Positions 20,415-29,790 of a stretch of DNA of 64,000 nucleotides are shown here, one piece after another (within the stretch, counting starts at the first letter, position 1; every line of letters begins with the position of its first letter). Source of the stretch: Alcaligenaceae bacterium (lineage in GTDB: Bacteria > Pseudomonadota > Gammaproteobacteria > Burkholderiales > Burkholderiaceae_B); assembly GCA_013416405.1 (NCBI GenBank), contig JACCET010000005.1, forward strand, positions 265,365 through 329,364. The letters are read 5' to 3'. Position numbers and translations under genes: made by a program. Below the pieces are notes generated by a model. That model saw nothing but the letters and a program-made list of their open reading frames with translations. It had not been told where the DNA came from and made no database searches.

Positions 20415-21128
20415 TCAAACTCCTGAATCATTGAGTGCGGATGATGGCTGTGCATCGGCCGTCAGGGCGCCACTGTCTTGATCTGATAAAGCATGCAGCG
20501 CATCGAGCTGGCGCATCAAATGCTTGCGTGTCAGCGCCTCGGCGCCGTCCGGGTCGCGCGCCTTCAAGGCAGCAAAAATGGCCAGATGCTCGGCACATGA
20601 CTCCTGGATGCGGCCGGGATAAGCCAGACTCTTGTGCCGGGACAGGCTCAGCAGCTTGCGCAGGTTATCAACCAGATCGGACAGCCAGCGATTGTCGGCC
20701 AGTGCTTGTATTGCTTCATGTATAAGCGCATTGGTGGCGTAGTATTGGTCTATGTCGCCGGCCTTGGCGCGCAGCTGAAGCTGTCGATGCAAAGGTTCCA
20801 GTCGTTGCAGATCATCATCGGTGACCTTGCGGGCCGCTTCGTGGGCGCAGCGCCCTTCGAGCATGGCCATGAGCGGAAAGATATCGTCAAGGTCGCGTGA
20901 GGCAAGCTGATTCACGAAGCAGCCTCGCCTGGGCTCCAGGCGCAGCAAGCCTTCCGCCACCAGCACCTTAAGGGCTTCGCGCAGCGGTGTCCGGGAGATG
21001 CCAAGTTCCTGGGTCATGCGCACTTCGTCTATCCAGGCACCAGCCTGGAGTTCGCGCGACTCGATCATGGCGCGCAGCCTATCGGCAACTTCCAGATAAA
21101 GCACTTGTTGAACGATGCGATTACCCAA
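20415..21128 (-). CDS. matR: GntR/FCD-family regulator of the malonate operon
   Basis: A 237-residue regulator with an N-terminal winged helix (about residues 12-75, including GISRTPLREALKVLVAEGLL) and a C-terminal all-helical FCD ligand domain with the metal-binding Asp/His pattern (DQYYATNALIHEAI). MatR proteins of this type control malonate genes in rhizobia. The likely start is TTG 21128 with GGAGG at good spacing. First gene of the operon matR-matA-matB-TRAP; a 19-bp palindrome lies about 45 bp upstream. Confidence 0.88.
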   Translation of the reverse strand: MGNRIVQQVLYLEVADRLRAMIESRELQAGAWIDEVRMTQELGISRTPLREALKVLVAEGLLRLEPRRGCFVNQLASRDLDDIFPLMAMLEGRCAHEAARKVTDDDLQRLEPLHRQLQLRAKAGDIDQYYATNALIHEAIQALADNRWLSDLVDNLRKLLSLSRHKSLAYPGRIQESCAEHLAIFAALKARDPDGAEALTRKHLMRQLDALHALSDQDSGALTADAQPSSALNDSGV

Positions 21129-21171
21129 GACCTGCCCTCCGTGATGAGCACTGCAGGCGAACGACTACAGC

Positions 21172-21190
21172 CCATAATTCATAATTATGG
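21172..21190. promoter_or_regulatory. Candidate operator: 19-bp perfect palindrome upstream of matR
   Basis: CCATAATT-CAT-AATTATGG is an exact 8+3+8 inverted repeat in the 194-bp gap between matR and the divergent PLP-enzyme gene. Spacing from the matR start (about 45 bp) suits autoregulation by the GntR/FCD protein. Binding is inferred from position and symmetry only. Confidence 0.6.
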
Positions 21191-21322
21191 CGAAATCTGA
21201 CGATAAGGCAATAAGTAAATTCCTATTGTTAACCCTAGGAAGGTCTAAACTGGAGGTGCAAATTCAAGCTTGGGCGCCCGCATGTGCGCTCACATTCTTT
21301 CACCTCGATCAGGAGCCCCGCA

Positions 21323-22534
21323 ATGAAGGACGCCGCAAGCCCGCCAACCCGCCCAGAGAAGCAAGATTGGCACGATGAAACCGCCGTACTGCATGGCGAC
21401 GCCTGGCTATCCAGCGACGGGGCCGTCTGTCCTCCCATTCATTACAGCGCCACGTTCAAGGCCGAGAGTGCACAAGAGTTCGCCGAGATGGCAACCACGC
21501 CCCGCCATCCCGGCTTCTACACGCGCTACGGCAACCCAGTCCACAAGCGTGTCGAGGCCATCCTGGCCAACCTCGAAGGCACCGAAACCGCGCTGCTTAC
21601 CGCATCAGGCATGGGCGCCATCAGCACCACGCTGCTGGCGCTGGTGACGCGTGGCGATCATGTGATCGCACAGCGCCGTCACTACATGAGCACATCCCGA
21701 CTGTTCGAAGAAATATTGCCTCGTTTCGGTGTGGAGTCCACCGTGGTCGACCAGACCGACCTGGACGCCATGGCCGCCGCCATCAAGCCCAATACCCGCC
21801 TGATCATGGTCGAAACACCAGTGAATCCCACGCTTGCGCTGACCGATCTACGTGCCGTCGCCGACCTGGCCCAGCCCAAAGGCATCATCACCATTGCCGA
21901 CAATACTTTTGCTTCTCCGCTTAACCAAAAGCCCCATGCGCTGGGCATAGACATCGTCCTGCACAGTGCCACCAAGTATTTCGGCGGCCATCACGACATC
22001 ACCGCCGGGGCCATCTGCTGCAGTAACGCGCACGCTGAAAAAATCTGGGACATGCACACCACGTTGGGCTCGGTCTTGTCGCCCATGGACGCCTGGCTGC
22101 TCTTGCGCGGCCTGCGCACCTTGTCGTTACGGATGGAGCGCATCAACGCCAATGCCCTGGCCCTGGCGCAATGGCTGGAAGACCAGCCACAAATAGAGCG
22201 GGTGTTTTACCCAGGCCTGGAAAGCCACCCGCAACATGCCCTCGCACTCAAGCAGATGCGCGGCTTTGGCGCGGTCATTGCCTTCTCGGTCAAGGGGGGC
22301 TTTGATGCGACCAGCCGTTTCGTATCCGGCCTGAAGCTTGCCACACACGCCGTCAGCCTGGGTGGCGTTGAAACGCTAGCCGTGCACACCGCTGCGATGT
22401 GGTCAGGCACCATGACCGAGGCTCAGATGAAGACGGCGGGTATAGAACCCAACTTCGTGCGCATGTCGGTGGGCGTGGAACATATCGACGACTTGAAGCA
22501 AGATCTGGCGCAGGCCTTGAGTCCGGCGAGCTAA
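21323..22534 (+). CDS. Trans-sulfuration family PLP enzyme (cystathionine/methionine lyase-like)
   Basis: A 403-residue Cys/Met-metabolism PLP enzyme. The cofactor lysine is in SATKYFGGHHD, with the phosphate-binding TASGMGAISTTL and the YTRYGNP substrate loop present. The closest functions are cystathionine beta-lyase, cystathionine gamma-lyase or methionine gamma-lyase; residues that separate these cannot be judged by eye. ATG 21323 has AGGAG eight bases upstream and is preferred over the upstream 21284 frame. It is divergent from matR and may share the regulatory region without sharing function. Confidence 0.85.
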   Translation: MKDAASPPTRPEKQDWHDETAVLHGDAWLSSDGAVCPPIHYSATFKAESAQEFAEMATTPRHPGFYTRYGNPVHKRVEAILANLEGTETALLTASGMGAISTTLLALVTRGDHVIAQRRHYMSTSRLFEEILPRFGVESTVVDQTDLDAMAAAIKPNTRLIMVETPVNPTLALTDLRAVADLAQPKGIITIADNTFASPLNQKPHALGIDIVLHSATKYFGGHHDITAGAICCSNAHAEKIWDMHTTLGSVLSPMDAWLLLRGLRTLSLRMERINANALALAQWLEDQPQIERVFYPGLESHPQHALALKQMRGFGAVIAFSVKGGFDATSRFVSGLKLATHAVSLGGVETLAVHTAAMWSGTMTEAQMKTAGIEPNFVRMSVGVEHIDDLKQDLAQALSPAS

Positions 22535-22585
22535 GCCGCTGCCCCGACCTGCACCATTTGGCCAGGCGCCGGGCCTGCTGCGGCA

Positions 22586-23626
22586 TCAGGTGACGTACTG
22601 AAACGGTCTGATACGCCGCAGCGCCATGATCATGCACAGCGACACGGCAAACACACAAACGGCGGTAAACGGTATGGCCCACCACGACGAGGCCGCGGTA
22701 TTCGTCAGGCCGGTCGCGTCGCCCATAAGGTTCAGCACGAAAATATGCACGCAGTAAATACCCAGGGTGCAGGCGGCTACTTTGTTTACCGGCCCGGCAT
22801 ATTCTCCCACCTTGGTTCCCAGGCCGTAAAGAACATTAAAGGCACACACTGATGAAATCAGAACAAAGGGCGAAAGATAGTCGTAGAACAGCGTCTGGGG
22901 TGTGCCCGTACTGACCGAGTAGGCGTACGTCGCCGTCATAGTCAGCACGCTGAAAACCAAAAACAGCCCCACATTGCCAAACCAGTACCTGCGCTTATCA
23001 GGGCGCTGTACATAAACTTCGTGTACATAGGCGCCCAGGAACAAATAACCAATCAGACCGACGAAGGAATCAACGCCATAAACCTTCAGCAAATCGGCTT
23101 CAATATGCAGTACCTCTTGCACCGTAGGCCAGGCACATACTGCCGCCCAAAATATCAGATAGAGTTTTTTCTCGGACGGCAGCGTTGCATGCCATATTTT
23201 CCGCAGAAAAGGCACGAACAAATAAATGCCGACTATTGCGTACAGATACCACAAGTGAAATGTGACGGGCCCATTCAGTAATTCCTTGACCCAGTCGTAC
23301 CAGGCGCCGTAGCGCTCGCCTTCCCAAGTGTTCCAGGCCATGTAAAACAGCGACCAGAACAGCAGAGGCGGCAAGATGCGCGCAAAGCGCTTCCTGAAAA
23401 ACACGGGCATGGACTCTTGCCTGCCCAGCAGCAAGACCCCGGTAATCATCAGAAAAATCGGTACGCAACTACGTGTGAGGGAGTCATAAAAGTTACTGGC
23501 CCACCATTGCTCGTCGAAAATGGCAAAGTTCACCGCTGCCGCGTGCAACAGCACCACCATAAAGCACGCCCCTACCCTGGCAGTATCCATAGCTGTGCTG
23601 AAGGTATTATTTCCGGCTTTGGGCAT
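22586..23626 (-). CDS. Acyltransferase family 3 membrane protein (OafA/YiaH-like)
   Basis: A 346-residue polytopic protein with about ten hydrophobic helices. The N-terminal TARVGACFMVVLLHAAAV segment contains the conserved His of acyltransferase-3 enzymes, which O-acetylate sugars or other envelope components. No sugar-transferase neighbours are present, so the acceptor cannot be inferred. GTGGAG precedes ATG 23626. It converges with the PLP-enzyme gene, leaving a 51-bp gap. Confidence 0.82.
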   Translation of the reverse strand: MPKAGNNTFSTAMDTARVGACFMVVLLHAAAVNFAIFDEQWWASNFYDSLTRSCVPIFLMITGVLLLGRQESMPVFFRKRFARILPPLLFWSLFYMAWNTWEGERYGAWYDWVKELLNGPVTFHLWYLYAIVGIYLFVPFLRKIWHATLPSEKKLYLIFWAAVCAWPTVQEVLHIEADLLKVYGVDSFVGLIGYLFLGAYVHEVYVQRPDKRRYWFGNVGLFLVFSVLTMTATYAYSVSTGTPQTLFYDYLSPFVLISSVCAFNVLYGLGTKVGEYAGPVNKVAACTLGIYCVHIFVLNLMGDATGLTNTAASSWWAIPFTAVCVFAVSLCMIMALRRIRPFQYVT

Positions 23627-23877
23627 GCCGACTCCACATGTTAGAACCCCCTAGAGTTAGCATGCTTCATTGTGGCGTATGCAATGAGGCTTCTCGACCC
23701 GTTGCCAAGTGTTAGCAAACCTGGGGTTTTCCCGTATCGGTTAACAACTCATTGCGTTTCACTACACCCCCGCGAGCAATTATCCGACCTGAATATTGAG
23801 CGCACGCATTGGAGAATTGAAGATCAGCCCGTTAGAATGGCTTACACAGATGCAATCCCAAGCAAGGAATAATCGAT

Positions 23878-24396
23878 ATGCGCCGACTCATGCTGTTGCG
23901 CCATGCCAAAGCCGACTGGCCTGACGGCGTTGCCGATCATGAACGCCCCCTGGCCAGACGCGGCCAGCGCCAAGGTCCTGAAATGGCCAGATACATGGCA
24001 TCCGAAGACCTGATTCCAGATAGAGTCATAGTATCTACGGCAATCCGCACCCAGGAAACCTGGGAACTGGTGGCACCCGCCTTTCCAGCCGGCATCGACA
24101 AAAGCAACGACGCTCGTATCTATGAAGCTCCCAAAGATAATATCCTGAACGTCATCCGGGAAGCCGACGACACAGCGCGGGTATTGTTATTGATAGGCCA
24201 CAATCCGGGGTTCACGGAAGTGGCATACAGCCTGATCAACACCGAACTGCATTCTCCGGCTCTGGCGCGGCTGGATCGCGGCTACCCTACCTCGGGTCTT
24301 GCAGTCATAGATTTCCAGGTGGATCACTGGGCCGATATCATCGAAGGTAGCGGGCGGCTGGAACGGTTCGAGACACCGGCATCAATCGGCGACTGA
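23878..24396 (+). CDS. sixA: SixA-like phosphohistidine phosphatase
   Basis: A 172-residue member of the histidine phosphatase superfamily with the N-terminal RHAKADW motif (catalytic His about residue 9) and the second catalytic His in LLLIGHNPGF. In E. coli SixA removes phosphate from phosphohistidine proteins. AAGGA precedes ATG 23878. The stop is only eight bases from the following binding-protein gene, which leads into a histidine kinase and response regulator, so a role in that phosphorelay is possible but unproven. Confidence 0.85.
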   Translation: MRRLMLLRHAKADWPDGVADHERPLARRGQRQGPEMARYMASEDLIPDRVIVSTAIRTQETWELVAPAFPAGIDKSNDARIYEAPKDNILNVIREADDTARVLLLIGHNPGFTEVAYSLINTELHSPALARLDRGYPTSGLAVIDFQVDHWADIIEGSGRLERFETPASIGD

Positions 24397-24404
24397 TCCC
24401 ACGA

Positions 24405-25598
24405 ATGAACAACCGTGTCGGCATTCTCGGGCTGGCCACCCTGCTGCTTGCCCTGGCCCTGCCCGCCATATCCGTGGCAGCGCAAGAGCTGCGCATCATC
24501 ACTTCGTATCAGCCCAATATGGTCAATCCCATGCTCGAGGCGTTCCAGCAGCGCCATCCGGACATCCATGTCCGGGTGCTGAACAAGAACACGCACGCCG
24601 CTGTCGATGAGATGCTGGCCGGCAACGAGCGACGCTTCGATCTGTTCTGGGCTTCGGCCCCCGAGGCCTTCGTGGTGCTGGAACACGCCGGTCTGCTAGT
24701 GGACCTGGGCCATGGACCGCATGCGGATTTCGCCTGGTCGGCGGTAGGCTGGACATGGCGTAGCCCCCGGGGAGCCTCAGGTGAGTTTCCGGTGCCACAA
24801 GACTGGAACGATCTGCTGGATCCGGCCTTTGCACGCAGCATTGCGATGTCGCACCCCATGCGGTCGGGTACCATGCATTCACTACTGGAAACGATACTGC
24901 AGGATCGCGGCTGGCAGGCTGGCTGGGCATGGGTTCTGGAACTCACCGGCCAACTGAACACTATTTCAGCCCGCAGTTTTGGCGTGTTGGAAGGCGTTGC
25001 CAGTGGCGATTTCACGATCGGCCTGACCATAGACTACCTGGCGCTCACGCGGGGAGCAGACGGACTGGTGTTCCGCTATGGGCGCCCCGTGATCATGATC
25101 CCCGCGCGAATCGCCGCATTGCGGGACGGCAAGCACAGCAAGGCGGCCCGCTCCTTCATGGACTTCGTATTGTCCGAGGACGGCCAGCGCATCTTGCTGC
25201 GCCCCGATGTGCGCCGTATTCCTGTCAATCCCGACGTCCGTGCGGAACTGGCCGAATCCCTTAATCCCGAAGTCAGGGCGGCGTTGAATTTCAGCTGGTC
25301 GCGCTATGACCCCGAACTGGCTGCGCGGCGTTACTGGGTGGTCAATCAGATTTTCGAGGCCTTCGTCGCACGCGACCTGCTGCTGCGCCGCGACCTGTGG
25401 CGCCGCCTGCGGGCGCTGAGCCAAGCCCCAGCAACAGAACGCGCCCGCATCCAGCGGCTGCTGACCTGGATGCCGCTGACTGAACATCAGGCGCGTTCAA
25501 CCTCTCAGAACCGCGAGACGCTGGTGGAATGGTCGGAGCGCTCTCACACCATGCTGCGTGACGCCGAGGCACTGATCCGCCTGCTGGAGCAGCCATGA
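24405..25598 (+). CDS. PgtC-like periplasmic binding protein of a two-component regulatory operon
   Basis: A 397-residue secreted binding protein (signal peptide to about AISVAAQ). Segments RSGTMHSLLETILQDRGW and ARSFGVLEGVASG resemble Salmonella PgtC, which cooperates with the PgtB kinase to sense extracellular phosphoglycerates. It overlaps the histidine kinase gene by four bases (ATGA) and is separate from the transporter's own binding protein 2.8 kb downstream. The likely role is ligand presentation to the kinase rather than transport; ligand unknown. No strong ribosome binding site is seen at ATG 24405, which may be coupled to sixA. Confidence 0.82.
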   Translation: MNNRVGILGLATLLLALALPAISVAAQELRIITSYQPNMVNPMLEAFQQRHPDIHVRVLNKNTHAAVDEMLAGNERRFDLFWASAPEAFVVLEHAGLLVDLGHGPHADFAWSAVGWTWRSPRGASGEFPVPQDWNDLLDPAFARSIAMSHPMRSGTMHSLLETILQDRGWQAGWAWVLELTGQLNTISARSFGVLEGVASGDFTIGLTIDYLALTRGADGLVFRYGRPVIMIPARIAALRDGKHSKAARSFMDFVLSEDGQRILLRPDVRRIPVNPDVRAELAESLNPEVRAALNFSWSRYDPELAARRYWVVNQIFEAFVARDLLLRRDLWRRLRALSQAPATERARIQRLLTWMPLTEHQARSTSQNRETLVEWSERSHTMLRDAEALIRLLEQP

Positions 25599-27586
25599 GA
25601 CATTGGCGCGGTTCAATCAGGGGACGTTTGCTGGCCGCGCTGATACTGGTAGTGCTGGTCGCGGCAGGCGTACTTGCAGTAGGCATGGGCGTAATGCTGC
25701 GGGCCGAAGACGATTTTCGCACGCTGGCCCAGGATCGCATTCCGGCCGTCGCCCTGGCGGGCGAGTTGGCCGAAGCGACGGGAGATCTGGCAGCACTCGC
25801 CATGCAGATGGTCGCTGATCCCGCCATGCCCGCAACACCGATGCAACAGGCCATAGACAAGGCGGCACTGGGGGTCGAAGCGGTTTTGGCCTCGCCGGTT
25901 CTGCAAGCAGCACCCGAACGTGCCACGACCCGCGCGGCAACCAGTGTGGCCGAACGTGACCTGCGCCACGCCCTGACCGACTTCAGCCGGATCAGCGCGA
26001 ATCTGGCCCTGCATGCCCGCGCCGAGGCCAGGGCCGGCATAGAGTTGCGCTGGATACATGCCGATGTACAGGATCAGGTGCAAGGAATTCTCAGCGATCT
26101 GTCCTTCAACATGGACACACAACTGGCGGCACTGGTTAGCGCGGCTGATCCTGTGACGCGTAGCAGGGCAGAACAAGCATTATCACGTGACTGGTTGGTG
26201 CGCGACCGGATCCAACAGATTGGATCCGAGGCCGCCACCCTGACCGCACTCTTGCTGCAGGCGCGTTCAGCTGACAATGTCGATGCGCTGGAACAAACCC
26301 GTGGACTTGGTCGCGACACGCTGGATAGGCTGGCGTTGGCGCAACTGAACCTGCCGCCGCGCGTGGACATCAGACTAGTGGCCCAGACACTGGACAAGCT
26401 TAAGGCTCTGGCCACAGGCGAGGGTAGCATCTTCACCCAACAACAGCAGCGACTGGATCTGCACCGAGCCGCCGTCACCGAATTGCATGCCGCGCAATCT
26501 AGCCTGGCCAGGATGCAGGCCGCACTGACCGACCTGGGCCGAACCGAGCGCATTGGAGCGCAGCAAAGCGCCGATGCCGCCGCAGCCGCTATCGGGCGCG
26601 GCTCAATCTGGCTGGCGCTGGTGACCTTGATTGGAGCGATCGCGACCGCCGCCATCCTTGCCATCTTCGTCCATCGCCGCATCCTGCTGCGGATAGAAGC
26701 CCTGTCAGCCGATCTGCGCCGCATCGCGCAGGGGGACCTGACGGGTGATCCGCAGACTCACGGCAAGGCCCGCCCTGAACCGAACGAAACAGATGAGATC
26801 ACCGACATGACCCACGCGGTGGGTGTGTTCCGCGCCTCGGTGCGTGAGCGTCAGCAGGCTATCGAGCGGCTGGAGCTGACGCAGCGCGATCTGGTGCAGG
26901 CGGGAAAAATGGCAGCGCTTGGGCAGATGTCCGCCGCGATCAGCCACGAGATCAACCAGCCGCTGGCCGCCATAGGCCACCGGCTGCACAATCTGGGCGC
27001 GGCCCACCCAGACACCCGCCCCGCCATTGCCCGCATTGACGCCCTGCTGGAACGGATCACCCGCACCATAGGCCATCTACGCCGCATCGCTCGCCGATCG
27101 GCCCATCGCAATGGCTGCGTCCCACTGGCCGAGCCTATGCAAGCGGCACTGGAACTGCTGGATCATCGCTTGCGTGCCGAGGAGGTGCACGTTGAATGCG
27201 ACGATCTGAGCGATCTACAAGTCGCCGGCGACGAAATTCTGCTTGAACAGGTCTTGCTCAATATCCTGGGCAATGCGCTGGACGCCATCGTTACGCGCGA
27301 AGCGGCATCCGAGCCCGGTCTGATACGCATAGAATTACACAAGGGCGATCCAGTCAGGCTATCCATCCGCGACAATGGCGTAGGTCTGGGCGGACAAAGT
27401 GGACAGGTGCTGACCGACCCCTTCATGACGACCAAAGAGCCCGGTAAGGGGCTGGGGCTGGGGCTGTCGATTGCCTTTAACGTCATGCAGGACATGGGCG
27501 GGCATCTGGAAATAGAACAACAGGAGCAAGGCGGGGCTGTGGTACGGCTGCGGTTGAATCGCTGGCAGGAAGATAACGATGAATGA
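25595..27586 (+). CDS. Membrane sensor histidine kinase (PgtB-like)
   Basis: A 663-residue kinase: membrane helix at about 12-32, long periplasmic helical sensor (33-335), second helix (about 337-360), HAMP, HisKA with phospho-acceptor His451 in SHEINQPLAAIGHRLHN, and an HATPase domain (N-box NILGNALDAI, G-boxes RDNGVGLGG and GKGLGLGLS). Its length is close to that of Salmonella PgtB as recalled. Overlaps both neighbours by a few bases, so binding protein, kinase and regulator are one translational unit. The long periplasmic region fits interaction with the upstream binding protein. Confidence 0.9.
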   Translation: MRHWRGSIRGRLLAALILVVLVAAGVLAVGMGVMLRAEDDFRTLAQDRIPAVALAGELAEATGDLAALAMQMVADPAMPATPMQQAIDKAALGVEAVLASPVLQAAPERATTRAATSVAERDLRHALTDFSRISANLALHARAEARAGIELRWIHADVQDQVQGILSDLSFNMDTQLAALVSAADPVTRSRAEQALSRDWLVRDRIQQIGSEAATLTALLLQARSADNVDALEQTRGLGRDTLDRLALAQLNLPPRVDIRLVAQTLDKLKALATGEGSIFTQQQQRLDLHRAAVTELHAAQSSLARMQAALTDLGRTERIGAQQSADAAAAAIGRGSIWLALVTLIGAIATAAILAIFVHRRILLRIEALSADLRRIAQGDLTGDPQTHGKARPEPNETDEITDMTHAVGVFRASVRERQQAIERLELTQRDLVQAGKMAALGQMSAAISHEINQPLAAIGHRLHNLGAAHPDTRPAIARIDALLERITRTIGHLRRIARRSAHRNGCVPLAEPMQAALELLDHRLRAEEVHVECDDLSDLQVAGDEILLEQVLLNILGNALDAIVTREAASEPGLIRIELHKGDPVRLSIRDNGVGLGGQSGQVLTDPFMTTKEPGKGLGLGLSIAFNVMQDMGGHLEIEQQEQGGAVVRLRLNRWQEDNDE

Positions 27587-28280
27587 TATTGCACAAGTGA
27601 TGCTGGTCGAAGATGACACCGACCTGCGGCTGGCCACCACGGAAACGCTGGAGCTGGCCGGTTTCCAGGTACAGGGTTTTGAAACTGCACGTCCCGCACT
27701 GGCTGCGTTGCACCCCGATTTTCCGGGCTTGATTCTGTCAGACTTGCGCATGCCTGGCCTCTCGGGGCTGGATTTTTTGGATCAGGCTCAAAAGTTGGCA
27801 CCTGATGTGCCCTTCATTTTGATTACCGCACACGGCGATGTGCCTGCCGCAATCCGCGCCATGCGGGCAGGCGCCCACGATTTTCTGGAAAAGCCCTGTC
27901 CACCCGAACTGATGCTCGATGTGCTGCGACGCGCGCAGGCCATGCGCAGTCTGCAACTGGAAAACAACCGCTTGCGCGACCGCCTGGATCGCAACGCAGC
28001 GCTGCTGGTCACTCACTTTGCCACCCATGCCGCTGCGCGCCATGATCTGCCCAAAATCCATATCGACGACGCCTTGCGCCTCCAGCTCGCGCGGCATGAC
28101 TGGCCCGGCTACGACGCGGCCATGGATGATTTCGAATCGCGCTTGCTACGCGCCGCGCTGATGGAAACCGGCGGCCGCAAAGCTGAGGCAGCCAGCCTGC
28201 TGGGCATTCCGCGTAAGCGACTTTACCTGCGACTGCGCCATCACAATATGCTGGAAGGCACTGATTCGGGTCAAAAATGA
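27579..28280 (+). CDS. Response regulator, NtrC-like but lacking the AAA+ domain
   Basis: A 233-residue protein with a receiver domain (acidic pocket EDD at 11-13, phospho-acceptor Asp55 in SDLRMPG, Lys in FLEKPCPPELM) and a Fis-type helix-turn-helix at the C-terminus (GRKAEAASLLGIPRKRLYLRLR). About 65 residues join the two, with no room for the sigma-54-contacting ATPase found in NtrC or PgtA. It should therefore act on sigma-70-type promoters by DNA binding. Overlaps the kinase gene by eight bases. The likely target is the transporter operon starting 166 bp downstream. Confidence 0.88.
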   Translation: MNDIAQVMLVEDDTDLRLATTETLELAGFQVQGFETARPALAALHPDFPGLILSDLRMPGLSGLDFLDQAQKLAPDVPFILITAHGDVPAAIRAMRAGAHDFLEKPCPPELMLDVLRRAQAMRSLQLENNRLRDRLDRNAALLVTHFATHAAARHDLPKIHIDDALRLQLARHDWPGYDAAMDDFESRLLRAALMETGGRKAEAASLLGIPRKRLYLRLRHHNMLEGTDSGQK

Positions 28281-28330
28281 CCCATCCAACGAGTCAACAT
28301 TAACCCATTTATTCTTTTAAAAACAAAGAC

Positions 28331-28359
28331 TTGAGTGTTTTTTAATATTCGTGCATAGT
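28331..28359 (+). promoter_or_regulatory. Candidate sigma-70 promoter of the ABC transporter operon
   Basis: TTGAGT (28331-28336), a 17-nt spacer and CATAGT (28354-28359) lie 88 bp upstream of the binding-protein start in the 166-bp gap after the response-regulator gene. An AT-rich tract covers the spacer. A sigma-70-type promoter fits a regulator that lacks the sigma-54 activation domain. Confidence 0.45.
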
Positions 28360-28446
28360 CTGCCCGTACAGACGGAGTCCGGCCCAGCATGGGCGCGATC
28401 TGCCTGACGCAGCATGGAAAGAATAAACAAACACCAGGAGGAGTAA

Positions 28447-29772
28447 ATGAAGAAAATCTTGACCCTCAGCGCGACCGCCGCCGCGCTGCTGATGACGTCT
28501 GCCATGGCTTTTGCCGATACGGTAACCGTAGTCACCTCGTTCCCGCGCGACCTGACCGATCCGTTCAAGACCGCCTTCGAGGCCGCTCATCCGGGCACCA
28601 CGCTCGAAGTGGTCAGCCGCAACACCAATGCTGCCGTTTCGCACCTGAAGGAAACCCAGAGTGCCAATAGTGTGGACTTGATGTGGGCCTCGGCTCCCGA
28701 CGCCTTCGAGGTATTGAAGGCCGGCGGACTGCTTGCCAAGGTTGATGTAAAGTCCGACGGCATACCTGATGCGATCGGCGGTTATCCTATCAACGACACC
28801 GATGGCACCTATTACGGCTTCGCGGCTTCGGGCTACGGCATCATGTATAACACCCGCTACGCCAAGGCCAACGACCTGCCCGTTGCCAAGGAATGGAACG
28901 ATCTGAAACGCGCCGAGTACAACGGCCACGTTGCAATGTCCGCACCTTCGCGTTCCGGTACCACGCACTTGACGGTTGAAACTCTACTACAGGGCGAAGG
29001 CTGGGATAAAGGCTGGGCCACCTGGAAATGGATCGCAGGCAATATGAACACCGTGACCGAACGCAGCTTTGGCGTACCCGATGCGGTGAACTCGGGCGCT
29101 ACGGGTTTCGGTATCGTGATCGACTTCTTCGGCCTGGCATCCAAGGCTTCAGGCTTTCCGGTCGAACTGGTTTACCCAAGCGTAACCGCCATCGTGCCCG
29201 CGAACATTGGCGTCATCAAGAATGCACCCAATCAAGCAGGCGCGGTGAAGTTCATTGAATTCCTGCTGTCACCCAAGGGCCAGCAAATACTGCTGAATCC
29301 GGCCATTATGCGCTTGCCGGTCAATCCTGCCGCCTACGAGAACGCACCCGAAGGCTTCCCCAACCCCTACGCCAAGGATTTTGCACCCGGTGCAATCGAA
29401 TTCGATGTGGACGTGTCGGGAGAGCGTTATAACCTCGTGAACTCGCTGTTCGACGTGCTGATAACTTATCGTCTGGAAGACCTGCGCAACGCCGTTTCTG
29501 CCGTGCAAAAAGCTGAAGCGGCACATGCGAAAAGTGGCAATGACAAGGCCGCCGCCCTCATCACCGAGGCTCGCAAGCTGATCGAAGCCATGCCAATTAC
29601 CGCAGAACAAGCATCAGATCCGTCATTCGCACACGTCTTCACCACCTCGCGCGCCAAGGCTGAAACCAAGGTCGTCGGACGCCAGGCCGAAGTTGAACAG
29701 GGTTGGGACAGCTTTGCGGTTGAAAACTATCGCAAGGCCCAAGAACTGGCCGAGCAAGCGGCAGCGCTGTAA
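28447..29772 (+). CDS. ABC transporter periplasmic binding protein (PgtC-like / Fe3+-type cluster)
   Basis: A 441-residue binding protein with a signal peptide (cleavage near AMAFAD, residue 23). It shares the layout and motifs of the 24405-25598 protein, for example VSRNTNAAV, DLMWASAPDAFEVL and TERSFGVPDAV, so the two are paralogues. A very strong AGGAGG precedes ATG 28447. The permease and ATPase genes follow after a hairpin, making this the transport component. Annotation as an iron transporter would be common for the family but is not supported by any ligand residue I can identify; a phosphorylated organic ligand is equally likely. Confidence 0.88.
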   Translation: MKKILTLSATAAALLMTSAMAFADTVTVVTSFPRDLTDPFKTAFEAAHPGTTLEVVSRNTNAAVSHLKETQSANSVDLMWASAPDAFEVLKAGGLLAKVDVKSDGIPDAIGGYPINDTDGTYYGFAASGYGIMYNTRYAKANDLPVAKEWNDLKRAEYNGHVAMSAPSRSGTTHLTVETLLQGEGWDKGWATWKWIAGNMNTVTERSFGVPDAVNSGATGFGIVIDFFGLASKASGFPVELVYPSVTAIVPANIGVIKNAPNQAGAVKFIEFLLSPKGQQILLNPAIMRLPVNPAAYENAPEGFPNPYAKDFAPGAIEFDVDVSGERYNLVNSLFDVLITYRLEDLRNAVSAVQKAEAAHAKSGNDKAAALITEARKLIEAMPITAEQASDPSFAHVFTTSRAKAETKVVGRQAEVEQGWDSFAVENYRKAQELAEQAAAL

Positions 29773-29790
29773 CACGCCCGCACAGCTCCG

